In this document: in pieces, positions 19,083 to 27,866 of the stretch
Numbering within the stretch: position 1 is the stretch's first letter
Layout: each line of letters opens with the position of its first letter
NCBI RefSeq assembly: GCF_012102745.1
Contig: NZ_JAAVSY010000004.1
Coordinates: 1-64,000, forward strand
Origin: Haematospirillum sp. H4485
GTDB lineage: Bacteria > Pseudomonadota > Alphaproteobacteria > Rhodospirillales > Rhodospirillaceae
Length of the DNA stretch: 64,000 nt
Reading direction: 5' to 3'
Translations under genes and position numbers: made by a program
The notes under the pieces: model-generated
Database searches by the model: none
What the model saw: only the letters and a program-made list of their open reading frames with translations
What the model was told of the DNA's origin: nothing

Positions 19083-20761
19083 GCGGCAACACTCCGCTTG
19101 CACCCCAAGTCCTGCATACTGGACATAGATACCGGAATAGAGAGGGTAGCTCGGGTTAATGTTCCCGGCAGGCATGTCATATCAAGCGTACCGCCGCTCC
19201 TACAAATTTTCTGCCGTATAAGGCCAAGGCCCATACCCTTCACCACAGCAGAGCCGTCCTCACTGTAAAGCCCGGCGCTGTCTTCCACCGCTATAACCAG
19301 GCGGTCTTCTTCACGGTGTGCCCGAATACGGACAGTACAAGAACCCAGACTCTGGGAAACACCATGCTTGATGGCATTCTCCACCAGCGGCTGCAGCACA
19401 AAGGAAGGTACACTTTCCTGGTACAGGTCATCCGGGATGTGTATCTCCAGATTCAGACGATCTCCAAAACGTGCCTGCCCGATAGCCAGATAGCTGGTCA
19501 CGTGCTCCAGTTCATCTTCCAAAGATGCCTCTCGCCACGGATGCTCCAGATTACGGCGCAACCATGCCGCAAATTTCTGGATCAAAAGGCGCGCATGATC
19601 AGGGTCATGACGAACAGCGGCAGCCATTGTATTCAGTGCATTAAACAGAAAATGAGGGTTAAGCCGGGCCCGTACCAACTCTTCCCTGGCTTCCTCAAGC
19701 ATACGAACCTGCTGTACACCACGCTCCGCAGCCCATGCCGACAAGAGCAATGCCCCAACCATTTCCGTCAAGGCCACGACGCATGAAGAAAGCGGATGAT
19801 AATCAAAAACAAAGAACACCAGATGCCCACTATATTCTCCTTCCCCATTGCCAAAAGGTATGACCAAAACTGAATCAGATCCCGGACAACGGGTAGGAAA
19901 AACCGTCTGAGAGAGCTGCGCTGGATTCTTGCAGGACGCTATGTCATCAGGACGAAATGCATCGGGCACGTCACCCACACGGGCCAAGATCTGCAAGCCA
20001 TCTGTTACGCAAACACCATTGACACCAAGGCCGTGCCATAGAAGCTCTGCAACAGAAGCTGCTCGCTCGGGATCCAGGATCGGAAACAACCCTTGAAGCT
20101 TGCCTGCAAGATCCTGCGCCTTGTTCCACGCGGCAGTCATATCAAAACGGGTAGCACGTATACACACTTTAAAGACAGACACAAAGCCTGCACTAGAAAC
20201 AGCCTGTACCAGAAGGGTAAATGCAGCGGCAAACAGTAAAGACGATTGATCAGGCCCGATCAGATCTGTTCCCAAGAGGATGACCATATAATGCAGGGAC
20301 ACAGACAGCAGCGTCGCCAGAGGAATAACGAACAGATTGGGCAAAAGGGGAAAAGAAGCTCGATAACGTATGCACAGGTGACACACCACCCCAACCAGAA
20401 GTACACATGCCACCATTGAAAATGCGGTAATGGTATCATAAAGCCCCAGACCATAAAGGCAGAGGGAACTGGTAACCGCTACGGCCCCCGCCACAACAAG
20501 ACCTTGCAGGAGACAGGCTATCACCACACCGGCTATGGGGAAAACAACCCAGTGGGGGCCAAAACAAGCTGCCTCAAGCCACCCGCACAAAACAGACAAG
20601 AGCACAGCCCCAATCATAAGCACGGCCTTGCGTGACCATGACGGGTATGACGTACAGACTGAAGATAAAAGAAATGTGGTCCCCAAAACCCAAGCCAACA
20701 AGACGTAACCCGAGACCTGTTCCACAAACAAGACAACTAAAGAAGAAAAATCGGGGAGCAC
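19079..20761 (-). CDS. LytS-family sensor histidine kinase
   Basis: The 560-residue protein has about six hydrophobic segments in residues 1-200, a GAF-like region (~220-345), a His_kinase domain with His370 in NPHFLFNALN, and a C-terminal HATPase domain (LVENAIKHG; GMGLGLIRQK). This is the LytS/BtsS/YpdA type that partners LytTR regulators. The start is GTG at 20761, supported by GGAGG 7 nt upstream. In BtsS the ligand is extracellular pyruvate; here the signal is unknown. The N-terminal region should be compared with the 5TMR_LYT domain to assign the subfamily. Confidence 0.9.
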   Translation of the reverse strand: MLPDFSSLVVLFVEQVSGYVLLAWVLGTTFLLSSVCTSYPSWSRKAVLMIGAVLLSVLCGWLEAACFGPHWVVFPIAGVVIACLLQGLVVAGAVAVTSSLCLYGLGLYDTITAFSMVACVLLVGVVCHLCIRYRASFPLLPNLFVIPLATLLSVSLHYMVILLGTDLIGPDQSSLLFAAAFTLLVQAVSSAGFVSVFKVCIRATRFDMTAAWNKAQDLAGKLQGLFPILDPERAASVAELLWHGLGVNGVCVTDGLQILARVGDVPDAFRPDDIASCKNPAQLSQTVFPTRCPGSDSVLVIPFGNGEGEYSGHLVFFVFDYHPLSSCVVALTEMVGALLLSAWAAERGVQQVRMLEEAREELVRARLNPHFLFNALNTMAAAVRHDPDHARLLIQKFAAWLRRNLEHPWREASLEDELEHVTSYLAIGQARFGDRLNLEIHIPDDLYQESVPSFVLQPLVENAIKHGVSQSLGSCTVRIRAHREEDRLVIAVEDSAGLYSEDGSAVVKGMGLGLIRQKICRSGGTLDMTCLPGTLTRATLSIPVSMSSMQDLGCKRSVAA

Positions 20762-20882
20762 AGGTGCGCCTCCATAACTTACGCCAAGACCACAAGCCCC
20801 AGTATCCCTGCACCCCTAGGCCTGCGCATCCTGCCCCAATACCCACAAAATAAAACAGGACTTATTTGCAGGACTGCCATCT

Positions 20883-20909
20883 CGATATAAGATAGCAGTT
20901 CTTATATCG
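20883..20909. repeat. AT-rich 10-bp palindrome upstream of the LytS-type kinase
   Basis: CGATATAAGA and TCTTATATCG form a perfect 10-bp inverted repeat with a 7-bp spacer, about 122 bp upstream of the kinase GTG and about 115 bp past the stop of the upstream ABC_sub_bind gene. Dyad size and position suit a dimeric regulator operator. No T run follows in either direction, which argues against a terminator. Confidence 0.55.
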
Positions 20910-21024
20910 TCATAATTTCAATATTTTAGCTTAAAAAGCGGGATAAGATGCGCCACAAGAAAAATATTCAGGATTGATTTATTGCGTCAGATAAAAATAA
21001 TAAAGGTAGAGATAAGACTAACTG

Positions 21025-21993
21025 TCAGGGCAAAACAACAGCTCCATCAGGAATCGTGGCCTTGTGCAGATCCGCTGCTGCTTTTGAAACAATCAGATGA
21101 GGCTTGGGCAGAACAATAGGTAGCATGGATGCATCCTGTCCTTTGAAAACAGCCAACGCCATTTCAGCGGCAGCACGCCCAATATCCTCAGCCAACGGAG
21201 CCCAGGTTGCCAGCCACCCCTTCCGTACAGGATCCTCGCCAGAAGCAAAAAGCGGTATACGGGAACCAATAGCCTGATGAATATCAGCAGCCTGTGAAAT
21301 CAGGTAGCTGTCGGTTCCGATAAACAGGGCATCTGCACTCAATTCACCGGACGAGATACTGACCAAGGCACGTTCAAGCGCATCCGTCCCCGGGGCAACC
21401 CGGCGTTCCAACACCTCTACCCCGGCTGGTCCTGCCCAACCGCGAACTTGATCAGCAAACAAGTTCGCATTGCTTTCCCGCGCATTGTACAGGAGAGACA
21501 GACGCTTGATAGGTACCAGACGCGACAAGGCATCAAGCTGCGCGTTAACAGGGACCCCAATTGTAACGCCCGTTACATTGCCACCAGGAATTTTCATGGA
21601 GTGGACAAGGCCGGCACCGACAGGATCAAAGACATTGACGAAAAGAACCGGCACAGCACCACGAACAACCTGCACTGTCATCTGACACGCTGTTGTCCCG
21701 AAGCAATAGACAATATCAAACTTTTTGCCCGCAATATCTTCCTGCAAGGCCCGTATCTTCTCGCCAAGAACGGCCCGGTCCTGCTTGGACAAAATCTCGG
21801 TATACATTACCGAGTACCCATTCTCTTCGATCTTGGAGCGGAATGACTGTTCAACCGCCGTAACACCACGCCACAGAACCATCAGAACGGTCCTCTGCTC
21901 TGCAGCTGCAGCCGAAAAAGACAAGACCGCACTGGCCAGCCCAAAACAAACAGCAGCCGAGAACCGTAACAGGGTTGAACGGAGAATTATCAT
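21025..21993 (-). CDS. ABC_sub_bind family periplasmic protein (second of a tandem pair)
   Basis: The 322-residue protein has a Sec signal peptide (~1-31, ending SAAAAE) and matches the ABC_sub_bind family (PF04392 type, BMP-like fold): VLMVLWRGVTAVE, VPVLFVNVFDPVGAGLV and GTDSYL motifs. Such proteins bind small ligands in the periplasm. No permease or ATPase gene is adjacent, so it may serve a remote transporter or act as a sensor input. It overlaps the stop of the upstream paralogue by 4 bp and lies upstream of the LytS-type kinase. Confidence 0.82.
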   Translation of the reverse strand: MIILRSTLLRFSAAVCFGLASAVLSFSAAAAEQRTVLMVLWRGVTAVEQSFRSKIEENGYSVMYTEILSKQDRAVLGEKIRALQEDIAGKKFDIVYCFGTTACQMTVQVVRGAVPVLFVNVFDPVGAGLVHSMKIPGGNVTGVTIGVPVNAQLDALSRLVPIKRLSLLYNARESNANLFADQVRGWAGPAGVEVLERRVAPGTDALERALVSISSGELSADALFIGTDSYLISQAADIHQAIGSRIPLFASGEDPVRKGWLATWAPLAEDIGRAAAEMALAVFKGQDASMLPIVLPKPHLIVSKAAADLHKATIPDGAVVLP

Positions 21994-22970
21994 GGAACAG
22001 CCTTTTCTGTCACGCCCCCCGGACCAGGAACACCGACGGGAAACACAATATTATGCCGCTTGGCAGCCGCTGCATCAAAAAACAACTGCGGCTTGGGCAT
22101 CCGAACCTCCTCAAGCCCCGGGTCTGTGCCCTTACCCAACACATCCAAAGTCAGATCTGCGGCCATACGGCCGATTTCAGCTTCGTCCGGAGCCCAGGCA
22201 GCAACCCAGCCAGCCCGCACCAACTCATGACGACCTGCCAAAAGGATAATACGTTCCCCCACGGTTTCCGCAATTTCTTGTCCGCGTGACGTCACATAAC
22301 TGTCATCAGAGACAAACAGTACATCGGCAGCAAGTTTCCCGACGAAGAGGTCAGAAATGACTTCATCAAGGCTTATACTGCCGGGAACAACACGCCTTTC
22401 CTCGACACGAATCCCCTCTTTCTCGGCCCAGTCCATTACAGCATTGCGGGAGAGGATGGAGTTGTATTCACGTGGATTATAGAGGAACAAAAGGCTGTTG
22501 AAACGAACAAGGCCACGCAGAACAGAAAGCTGTTCCCCAACAGCCACTCCTCCTTTCACGCCACCCGTTCCAAGCCCCGGAACGACCAAGGAATTGGCAA
22601 CGCCAGTCCCTACCGGGTCCAGAACATTGGCAAACACAATGGGAACATCGCCACGCACGACCTGCTTCGCCACCATACAAGCCATCGACTCTGAACAATA
22701 AATCAAGCTAATCTGCCCGCCATCAAATTGGCTGCGCAGTTTACGCAAACCATCAACCAAACGCCCCCGGTCTTGCTCTGCAGACAGAACTGTAACCTGA
22801 TGCGGTACTCCGGAATGGTTCATACGGTCTCGCCATGCGCTCTCGACAGCGGTTTCACCACGCCACAACAGCATCAGAATATGGTGTTCAGACGCAAAAG
22901 CTCCCCCGAATGCCGGGGCCAGAAGCCAAGCCGACAGAGCCGCCGCAAGTGTCCTGTGCCACCTGGCCAT
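21990..22970 (-). CDS. ABC_sub_bind family periplasmic protein (first of a tandem pair)
   Basis: The 326-residue paralogue of the next gene has a signal peptide (~1-27, ending AFAS) and shared motifs (ILMLLWRGETAVES, VPIVFANVLDPVGTGVA, SDDSYV). By eye, similarity runs along the full length, so the two arose by tandem duplication. The downstream copy starts within this stop (ATGA). The ligand is unknown; the conserved LWRGxTAVE stretch right after the signal peptide sets this pair apart and could seed a search for relatives. Confidence 0.82.
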   Translation of the reverse strand: MARWHRTLAAALSAWLLAPAFGGAFASEHHILMLLWRGETAVESAWRDRMNHSGVPHQVTVLSAEQDRGRLVDGLRKLRSQFDGGQISLIYCSESMACMVAKQVVRGDVPIVFANVLDPVGTGVANSLVVPGLGTGGVKGGVAVGEQLSVLRGLVRFNSLLFLYNPREYNSILSRNAVMDWAEKEGIRVEERRVVPGSISLDEVISDLFVGKLAADVLFVSDDSYVTSRGQEIAETVGERIILLAGRHELVRAGWVAAWAPDEAEIGRMAADLTLDVLGKGTDPGLEEVRMPKPQLFFDAAAAKRHNIVFPVGVPGPGGVTEKAVP

Positions 22971-23132
22971 TACGTCCCGACCGACCCTTTCTCACGGATT
23001 CCCACCACTCTCCAACAATAACTGCCATAGGACAAACCGCCCCGAACTTTTGAGACGGCCTGTCTGAATGGTGACAGCAAGATACAGAGCCAAGGATAGA
23101 TCAGCTGAGAGGGACTTGTTTACTGGAAGGCA

Positions 23133-24557
23133 CTATCCCCGATCGCTGCAAAGGATAACGCCGGGATTAAGAATATATTGGGGATCAAGGGCCTTTTTGA
23201 CCCTACGCATCATATCAATCTCTTCATCTGCCTTATAACGAAGCATCTCATCAACCTTGAGACGCCCGATACCGTGCTCGGCGGAAAAAGACCCGCCCAT
23301 GTCAGCAACAATGTCATGGACAATCCGGTTCAAATCTTCCCACTTGGCAAGAAAATCAGCTGAAGACATTGCCTCGGGCTGGGTCAGGTTAAAGTGGATA
23401 TTACCATCTCCGACATGCCCGAATGGACACGGCCTGATCCCAGGAACGGCCTGAGATACAGCCTGCATAGCCCGCTCCAGAAACTCCGGCACACTGGCAA
23501 TGGGAACGGATATGTCGTGCTTGACCGAAGCGCCCTCGTGCTTCTGGGCCTCGGGCAGCCCTTCGCGCATTCTCCAGAATGCAGCGTCCTGCCGCCCGCT
23601 CTCGGCAATAACCGCATCGCCGATCAATGCCTGCTCAAACGCTTCTTCCAGAAAGCGTTCAAACACCGTGCGCAAATCTGTTCCGGCCCGGGTGGTTGAA
23701 AACTCAACCAGGACATACCATGGCCAAGGAGACTCAAAAGGATCTGTAACACCATCAAGATGACGACATGCCAGCTCAAGAGAGAAACGGGCCATAAGCT
23801 CAAAAGCACTGACCTGGTCACCCGAGAGGAAGCGTGCCAAAGCCAGAAGATGAGGAACAGAGCGGACATCGGAAACAGCACACAGTGCTGTCTGCTTTTC
23901 CAGCGGGCGGGGGAAAAGCTTCAGAACAGCAGCGGTGATAATGCCGAGCGTCCCCTCCCCCCCGATAAACAAGTGTTTCAGCGCATAACCCGTATTATCC
24001 TTGCCAAGGTGCTTCAGGCCGTTCCATATCCGACCGTCTGCCAGCACAACTTCCAGCCCCAGGCACAGATCGCGGGCATTACCATAGCGCAAGACATTCA
24101 AACCTCCCGCATTGGTTGCCAGATTACCACCAATCTGGCATGAGCCCTGCGCACCAAGCGACAAAGGGAAAAAGCGATTTGCGTCCAATGCGGCCTTCTG
24201 GATCGTTTCCAGAACCACACCGGCTTCCACAGTCATGGTAAAATTGACGGGGTCTATGGAGCGAATCCGGTTCATGCGCCCCAATGACAGAATAACCTGA
24301 CCGGCATCGGAAACGGCGCCGGCACATAGCCCTGTATTACCGCCCTGGGGGACAAGGCTTAATGCGTGGCGGGCACACAGCTGTACAACAGCGGAGACCT
24401 GATCAACCGAAGATGGTCGCACAACAAGCGATGATGCGCCACGATACCGCCCACGTTCCTCACGCAGAAACGGATCAAGGGCCTCAGGATCAACAAGAAC
24501 ACCCTCTGCTCCGATGACAGAATACAGTTCGGACAAGATATGATCAGCTATAGACAC
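23133..24557 (-). CDS. FAD-linked D-2-hydroxyacid dehydrogenase (GlcD/D2HGDH-like)
   Basis: The 474-residue flavoenzyme of the VAO/PCMH family has an N-terminal FAD_binding_4 domain with VPQGGNTGLCAG and QIGGNLATNAGG, then the FAD-oxidase C domain with CPFGHVGDGNIHFN, and ends in a typical SAEHGIG...L region. Relatives oxidise D-lactate, glycolate or D-2-hydroxyglutarate; the sequence alone does not choose, though D-2-hydroxyglutarate dehydrogenase is closest by memory. The start is GTG at 24557 with a weak G-rich site. If it uses D-lactate, its product pyruvate would feed the neighbouring pathway. Confidence 0.88.
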   Translation of the reverse strand: MSIADHILSELYSVIGAEGVLVDPEALDPFLREERGRYRGASSLVVRPSSVDQVSAVVQLCARHALSLVPQGGNTGLCAGAVSDAGQVILSLGRMNRIRSIDPVNFTMTVEAGVVLETIQKAALDANRFFPLSLGAQGSCQIGGNLATNAGGLNVLRYGNARDLCLGLEVVLADGRIWNGLKHLGKDNTGYALKHLFIGGEGTLGIITAAVLKLFPRPLEKQTALCAVSDVRSVPHLLALARFLSGDQVSAFELMARFSLELACRHLDGVTDPFESPWPWYVLVEFSTTRAGTDLRTVFERFLEEAFEQALIGDAVIAESGRQDAAFWRMREGLPEAQKHEGASVKHDISVPIASVPEFLERAMQAVSQAVPGIRPCPFGHVGDGNIHFNLTQPEAMSSADFLAKWEDLNRIVHDIVADMGGSFSAEHGIGRLKVDEMLRYKADEEIDMMRRVKKALDPQYILNPGVILCSDRG

Positions 24558-24660
24558 AGAAGGTACCCCGAAACCTGTTTTATAAAATCAGGGATTATAT
24601 GTTGGTTCTCATATACCGCAATCCCCACAACAGAAAGAATGGTATATCTTGGCATGTCTC

Positions 24661-24701
24661 AATCATACAAAGAGAAAATGCTCTCTGGAATCATACAAAG
24701 A
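24661..24701. repeat. 13-bp direct repeat upstream of the DUF2061 gene
   Basis: AATCATACAAAGA occurs at 24661-24673 and 24689-24701, exactly 28 bp apart, in the divergent region between the FAD dehydrogenase and the DUF2061 gene. AGAG/CTCT pairing occurs in the spacer. This may be a tandem operator; function unknown. Confidence 0.5.
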
Positions 24702-24751
24702 AATGCGGCATGCTAATGGAAATACTGTTCTTGTGAGTGGAGCACCGCAGC

Positions 24752-24997
24752 ATGCGTGATATCCTGAAGACGGGTAGTTTTGCGGTCCTGCATTTCTGTG
24801 TTGGCTTTGCCATCACCTATCTTCTGACCGGTTCCATCGCCATCGCGACGGGGGTTGCCCTACTGGAACCAACCGCAAACACCATCGTATTCTACTTCCA
24901 CGAGAAGGTGTGGAACAAGTTCTCACCACAATCCAAGGTTATTGGCGCGTGCGGTGGGCACAAGCGACTGGCCGAAGAACCATTCGGAACACGCTGA
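24752..24997 (+). CDS. DUF2061 small membrane protein
   Basis: The 81-residue protein has two predicted TM helices and the DUF2061 pattern: SFAVLHFCVGFAITYLLTGS, then ALLEPTANTIVFYFHEKVWNK. Function is unknown; some relatives are fused or adjacent to sulfur metabolism or dehydrogenase genes. ATG 24752 was chosen because GGAG lies 9 nt upstream; the GTG at 24737 has no site. It stands alone on the plus strand between two minus-strand genes. Confidence 0.82.
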   Translation: MRDILKTGSFAVLHFCVGFAITYLLTGSIAIATGVALLEPTANTIVFYFHEKVWNKFSPQSKVIGACGGHKRLAEEPFGTR

Positions 24998-25043
24998 CCG
25001 GAACCTGCACCAGCCAAAACCAAGACTCGTGCAGGCCCCCATA

Positions 25044-26018
25044 TCAGACAAAGAAACCCTGACGGGGATCACGCGGGGCAGCTGCACGTCGCAAACGATC
25101 GTTGATCGCCAATCCCAAACCATGATCGGGAATAGGCATCACGGCAATGCCAGCCCAACCGGCAGCATCCAGCTCGAACAACATGGCAAAAAGATTGGCA
25201 GCAGCTTCAACCAAATCCCCGGAAGGAGACAGGTTAAGCGTGGCTCCCGCTGTCATACCGGCAGCACCGAAACCGAGCAATGCCTCCCCTGGCCCTGCCG
25301 ACACAGCATCAAGGCGAACGGGACAAGAAGGAGCATAATGCGACAAAAGCTGACCGGGGCTATGCGGTGCCACATCATTGTCGACATCCCACAACAGCGG
25401 CCCAAGAACAGATTCCAGACGTTCCCGCGAAATCCCCCCGGGACGCAGCAAGGCAGCCTGACGCCCCGTCAAATCCACAACCGTACTTTCTACCCCGACA
25501 CCACACGCCCCCCCATCCAGAACCATATCAACACGGTCACCCAAGCTGGCAACAACATGAGCAGCAAGCGTCGGGCTGATAGATCCTGACCGGTTGGCCG
25601 AAGGCGCGGCAACCGGGCGCCCGCATTCGCGCAGAAGGGCAAGAGCCAAGGGGTGATCCGGTACACGAACGGCAACACTGGGCAGACCCGCTGAAACCAG
25701 GGAAGAAAGAGAGCACCCCTCACGCCGTGGCAAAACAAGGGTTAGTGGCCCGGGCCAGAAGGCAGCCATAGCCAGTCGGGCCCGTTCATCACAGTGAACC
25801 AAGGGCACCAAGGATTCCGGATCCGGTACATGACAGATCAAGGGGTTGAACGATGGCCGTCCCTTAGCCTCGTAAATGCGGGCAACGGCACGATCTTGGG
25901 TTGCGTCAGCACCAAGGCCATAGACTGTCTCAGTCGGAAACGCGACCAAGCTACCTGAACGAAGGAGACCTGCTGCAGCCGTCAGCGCTGTCGGATCAGA
26001 AAATGGGATAACAGGCAT
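25044..26018 (-). CDS. L-threonylcarbamoyladenylate synthase (Sua5/YwlC type)
   Basis: The 324-residue protein has an N-terminal YrdC domain (~10-190: SLVAFPTETVYGLGADA, KGRPSFNPLICHV) and a C-terminal Sua5 domain (~210-320, starting near HSPGQLLSHYAPSCPV). It makes threonylcarbamoyl-AMP from threonine, bicarbonate and ATP for t6A37 of tRNAs read with TsaD/B/E. The ATG at 26018 lies 16 bp after the cysQ stop, so the two are co-transcribed. A longer frame to 26105 would overlap cysQ. Confidence 0.93.
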   Translation of the reverse strand: MPVIPFSDPTALTAAAGLLRSGSLVAFPTETVYGLGADATQDRAVARIYEAKGRPSFNPLICHVPDPESLVPLVHCDERARLAMAAFWPGPLTLVLPRREGCSLSSLVSAGLPSVAVRVPDHPLALALLRECGRPVAAPSANRSGSISPTLAAHVVASLGDRVDMVLDGGACGVGVESTVVDLTGRQAALLRPGGISRERLESVLGPLLWDVDNDVAPHSPGQLLSHYAPSCPVRLDAVSAGPGEALLGFGAAGMTAGATLNLSPSGDLVEAAANLFAMLFELDAAGWAGIAVMPIPDHGLGLAINDRLRRAAAPRDPRQGFFV

Positions 26019-26034
26019 CAGGACAGAACCCGCA

Positions 26035-26811
26035 TCACAAGCCGGAGGCGATAAAGCCCGGATTGCCAAAACCCGGCTTGCCATAGACAAAAGGTGCACC
26101 GTCAAGACAAGTCATGCGCCCGCCGGCAGCCAAAAGAACAGCATGGCCCGCACAGGTATCCCACTCACTGGTAGGACCAAAGCGGGGATAGACATCAGCC
26201 GTCCCTTCTGCCAAACGACAAAACTTCAGCGAACTTCCGGCGTGCACGATACCGGCAACAACCTTGTCTGCAAGCCAGGCCGAAAGAGCGTCTCCCTTGG
26301 CATGAGAACGACTGGAAAGCACGGTCAGTCCTTCTGCCCCGGGGGCACGGCACTGCAAACGTTCCGGCAGGCCATCACCCGTATACCGAAATGCACCACC
26401 GGAACCACAGCCGAGATACAGCACATCCAGGACCGGAAGGTATACAATTCCGAAGACAGGGTATTGCCCTGAAACCAATCCGACATTAACAGTGAACTCG
26501 CCGTTCCTTCGCACAAACTCCTTTGTGCCATCCAAAGGATCAACCAGCCAGAACGGCCCACTCCCCACAGAAGGGCAATCCCCCGCAGCTACAGCTTCTT
26601 CGGCCACAACGGGAAAATCCGGCGTCAAATCACGCAGGGCTGGAACCAGAATGTCCTCGGCAACACGATCCGCTGCCGTCACAGGTGAATCGTCGTCCTT
26701 TTGCAGGACAGCAAAATCACTTTCGTAAATCCCCATGATCGCAGATCCAGCCTTGCGAACAACCGGTATCAAACTGTCAGCAAGAAAGCGAAAATCGGGC
26801 ATATCAGTCAC
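26035..26811 (-). CDS. cysQ: 3'(2'),5'-bisphosphate nucleotidase CysQ
   Basis: The 258-residue inositol-monophosphatase-fold enzyme has metal-binding motifs VVAEE and WLVDPLDGTKEF (~88-99) and a later WDTCAGHAVLLAAGG. It removes the 3' phosphate from PAP formed in sulfate assimilation, keeping RNases and sulfotransferases active. The start is GTG 26811 with GGAAG 8 nt upstream; ATG 26802 is possible. It is followed by the Sua5-type gene. Confidence 0.92.
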   Translation of the reverse strand: MTDMPDFRFLADSLIPVVRKAGSAIMGIYESDFAVLQKDDDSPVTAADRVAEDILVPALRDLTPDFPVVAEEAVAAGDCPSVGSGPFWLVDPLDGTKEFVRRNGEFTVNVGLVSGQYPVFGIVYLPVLDVLYLGCGSGGAFRYTGDGLPERLQCRAPGAEGLTVLSSRSHAKGDALSAWLADKVVAGIVHAGSSLKFCRLAEGTADVYPRFGPTSEWDTCAGHAVLLAAGGRMTCLDGAPFVYGKPGFGNPGFIASGL

Positions 26812-26877
26812 AGAAGTCTTCCATTATCTGGTGTTCACAAGCCCCTTCCTCACTGCATGGCACTGAAAAGAGGGATT

Positions 26878-27810
26878 CTATAACATATCGGCCACAAGAA
26901 CCGTGGCCGGCAGGGTAAAAAAGGCCAAGATCATTTGTAAAGATATTATGCGGGCCATAAGCGGGGCATCCCCTCCCATCTGCCGGGCCAGCACATAGGC
27001 TGAAGGCGGGGCTGGCAACGCGAGCATGAGAATGACCACCGCACGCACCATACCTTCCAGCCCCAACAGGTGCGCCGCCAACACCCCACCGGCAGGCATA
27101 ATCAAGAGCTTGAGCAGAGAAGATAGCGCCTCCATCAACCAACTTGCACCCAGCGGACCAAACCGCAGCCCGGAGCCAGCCACCAACAAAGCCATAGGCA
27201 CAGCCGCTGCTCCGGCAAGCCCCAGACCATCCATAAGACCGGTAGTAACAGAAATAACCCCTGTTCCAACAGCCCAGCCAATAACACAGGCCCAGATCAG
27301 TGGGTTACGTGCCAAGGCCAAGGTTATGTTGAGGACAAGATGCCACGTTCCCTGCGCCTGCACCAAAGAAACCGATAAAGTACCAACGCACAGCACATTG
27401 AATAAAATAACTGTTACGCCAGCCGCCGCTGCAACCAAAGCCAGACCGGGCGGCCCCCACAACCCCTCGGCAACACCCAGAGCAATAAAGGTATTTCCAC
27501 GAATAACCCCTTGGAAAACAGATGTAAAAGCCGCACGATCACAGGCTGGGAACAGGACAGGAACAGCCCACAAGGCCAGCGTCATACATAATGATACCCC
27601 AAGAATACCACTTGCCATCCCCCCAATTACAGCAGGCTCAGGCGGGCGGTGACCCAAGGCATGGATCAGGAAGGAAGGGATAAGAATATAGTAGGTCAGC
27701 CACTCCAGGGCAGACCAGATCCTCGGGGAAACAAAGCCTGCCGCACGTGCGCCGTATCCAAGCCCCAGAAGCATCACCACAGGCAACAGCGCACCAAACA
27801 CAACAAGCAC
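26878..27810 (-). CDS. AEC family transporter
   Basis: The 310-residue membrane protein, with about ten TM helices, matches the auxin efflux carrier family (PF03547). It starts FGALLPVVMLLGLGYGARAAGF, has YYILIPSFLIHAL, and ends with a hydrophobic C-terminal half (LALPAPPSAYVLARQMGGD). Bacterial AEC members often carry organic acids such as malate; the substrate here is unknown. The start is GTG 27810 with AGGAA ~8 nt upstream. It lies 66 bp upstream of cysQ on the same strand. Confidence 0.88.
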   Translation of the reverse strand: MLVVFGALLPVVMLLGLGYGARAAGFVSPRIWSALEWLTYYILIPSFLIHALGHRPPEPAVIGGMASGILGVSLCMTLALWAVPVLFPACDRAAFTSVFQGVIRGNTFIALGVAEGLWGPPGLALVAAAAGVTVILFNVLCVGTLSVSLVQAQGTWHLVLNITLALARNPLIWACVIGWAVGTGVISVTTGLMDGLGLAGAAAVPMALLVAGSGLRFGPLGASWLMEALSSLLKLLIMPAGGVLAAHLLGLEGMVRAVVILMLALPAPPSAYVLARQMGGDAPLMARIISLQMILAFFTLPATVLVADML

Positions 27811-27866
27811 TGCACGTTCCTTACCTTATTAGCCAATAAACAAATCTATACATGCTCAATCAAGGC

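Noticed and set aside
24998-25043. CCTGCAC/GTGCAGG inverted repeat after the DUF2061 gene
   Set aside because: Loop of 18 nt and no T run; too weak to call a terminator.
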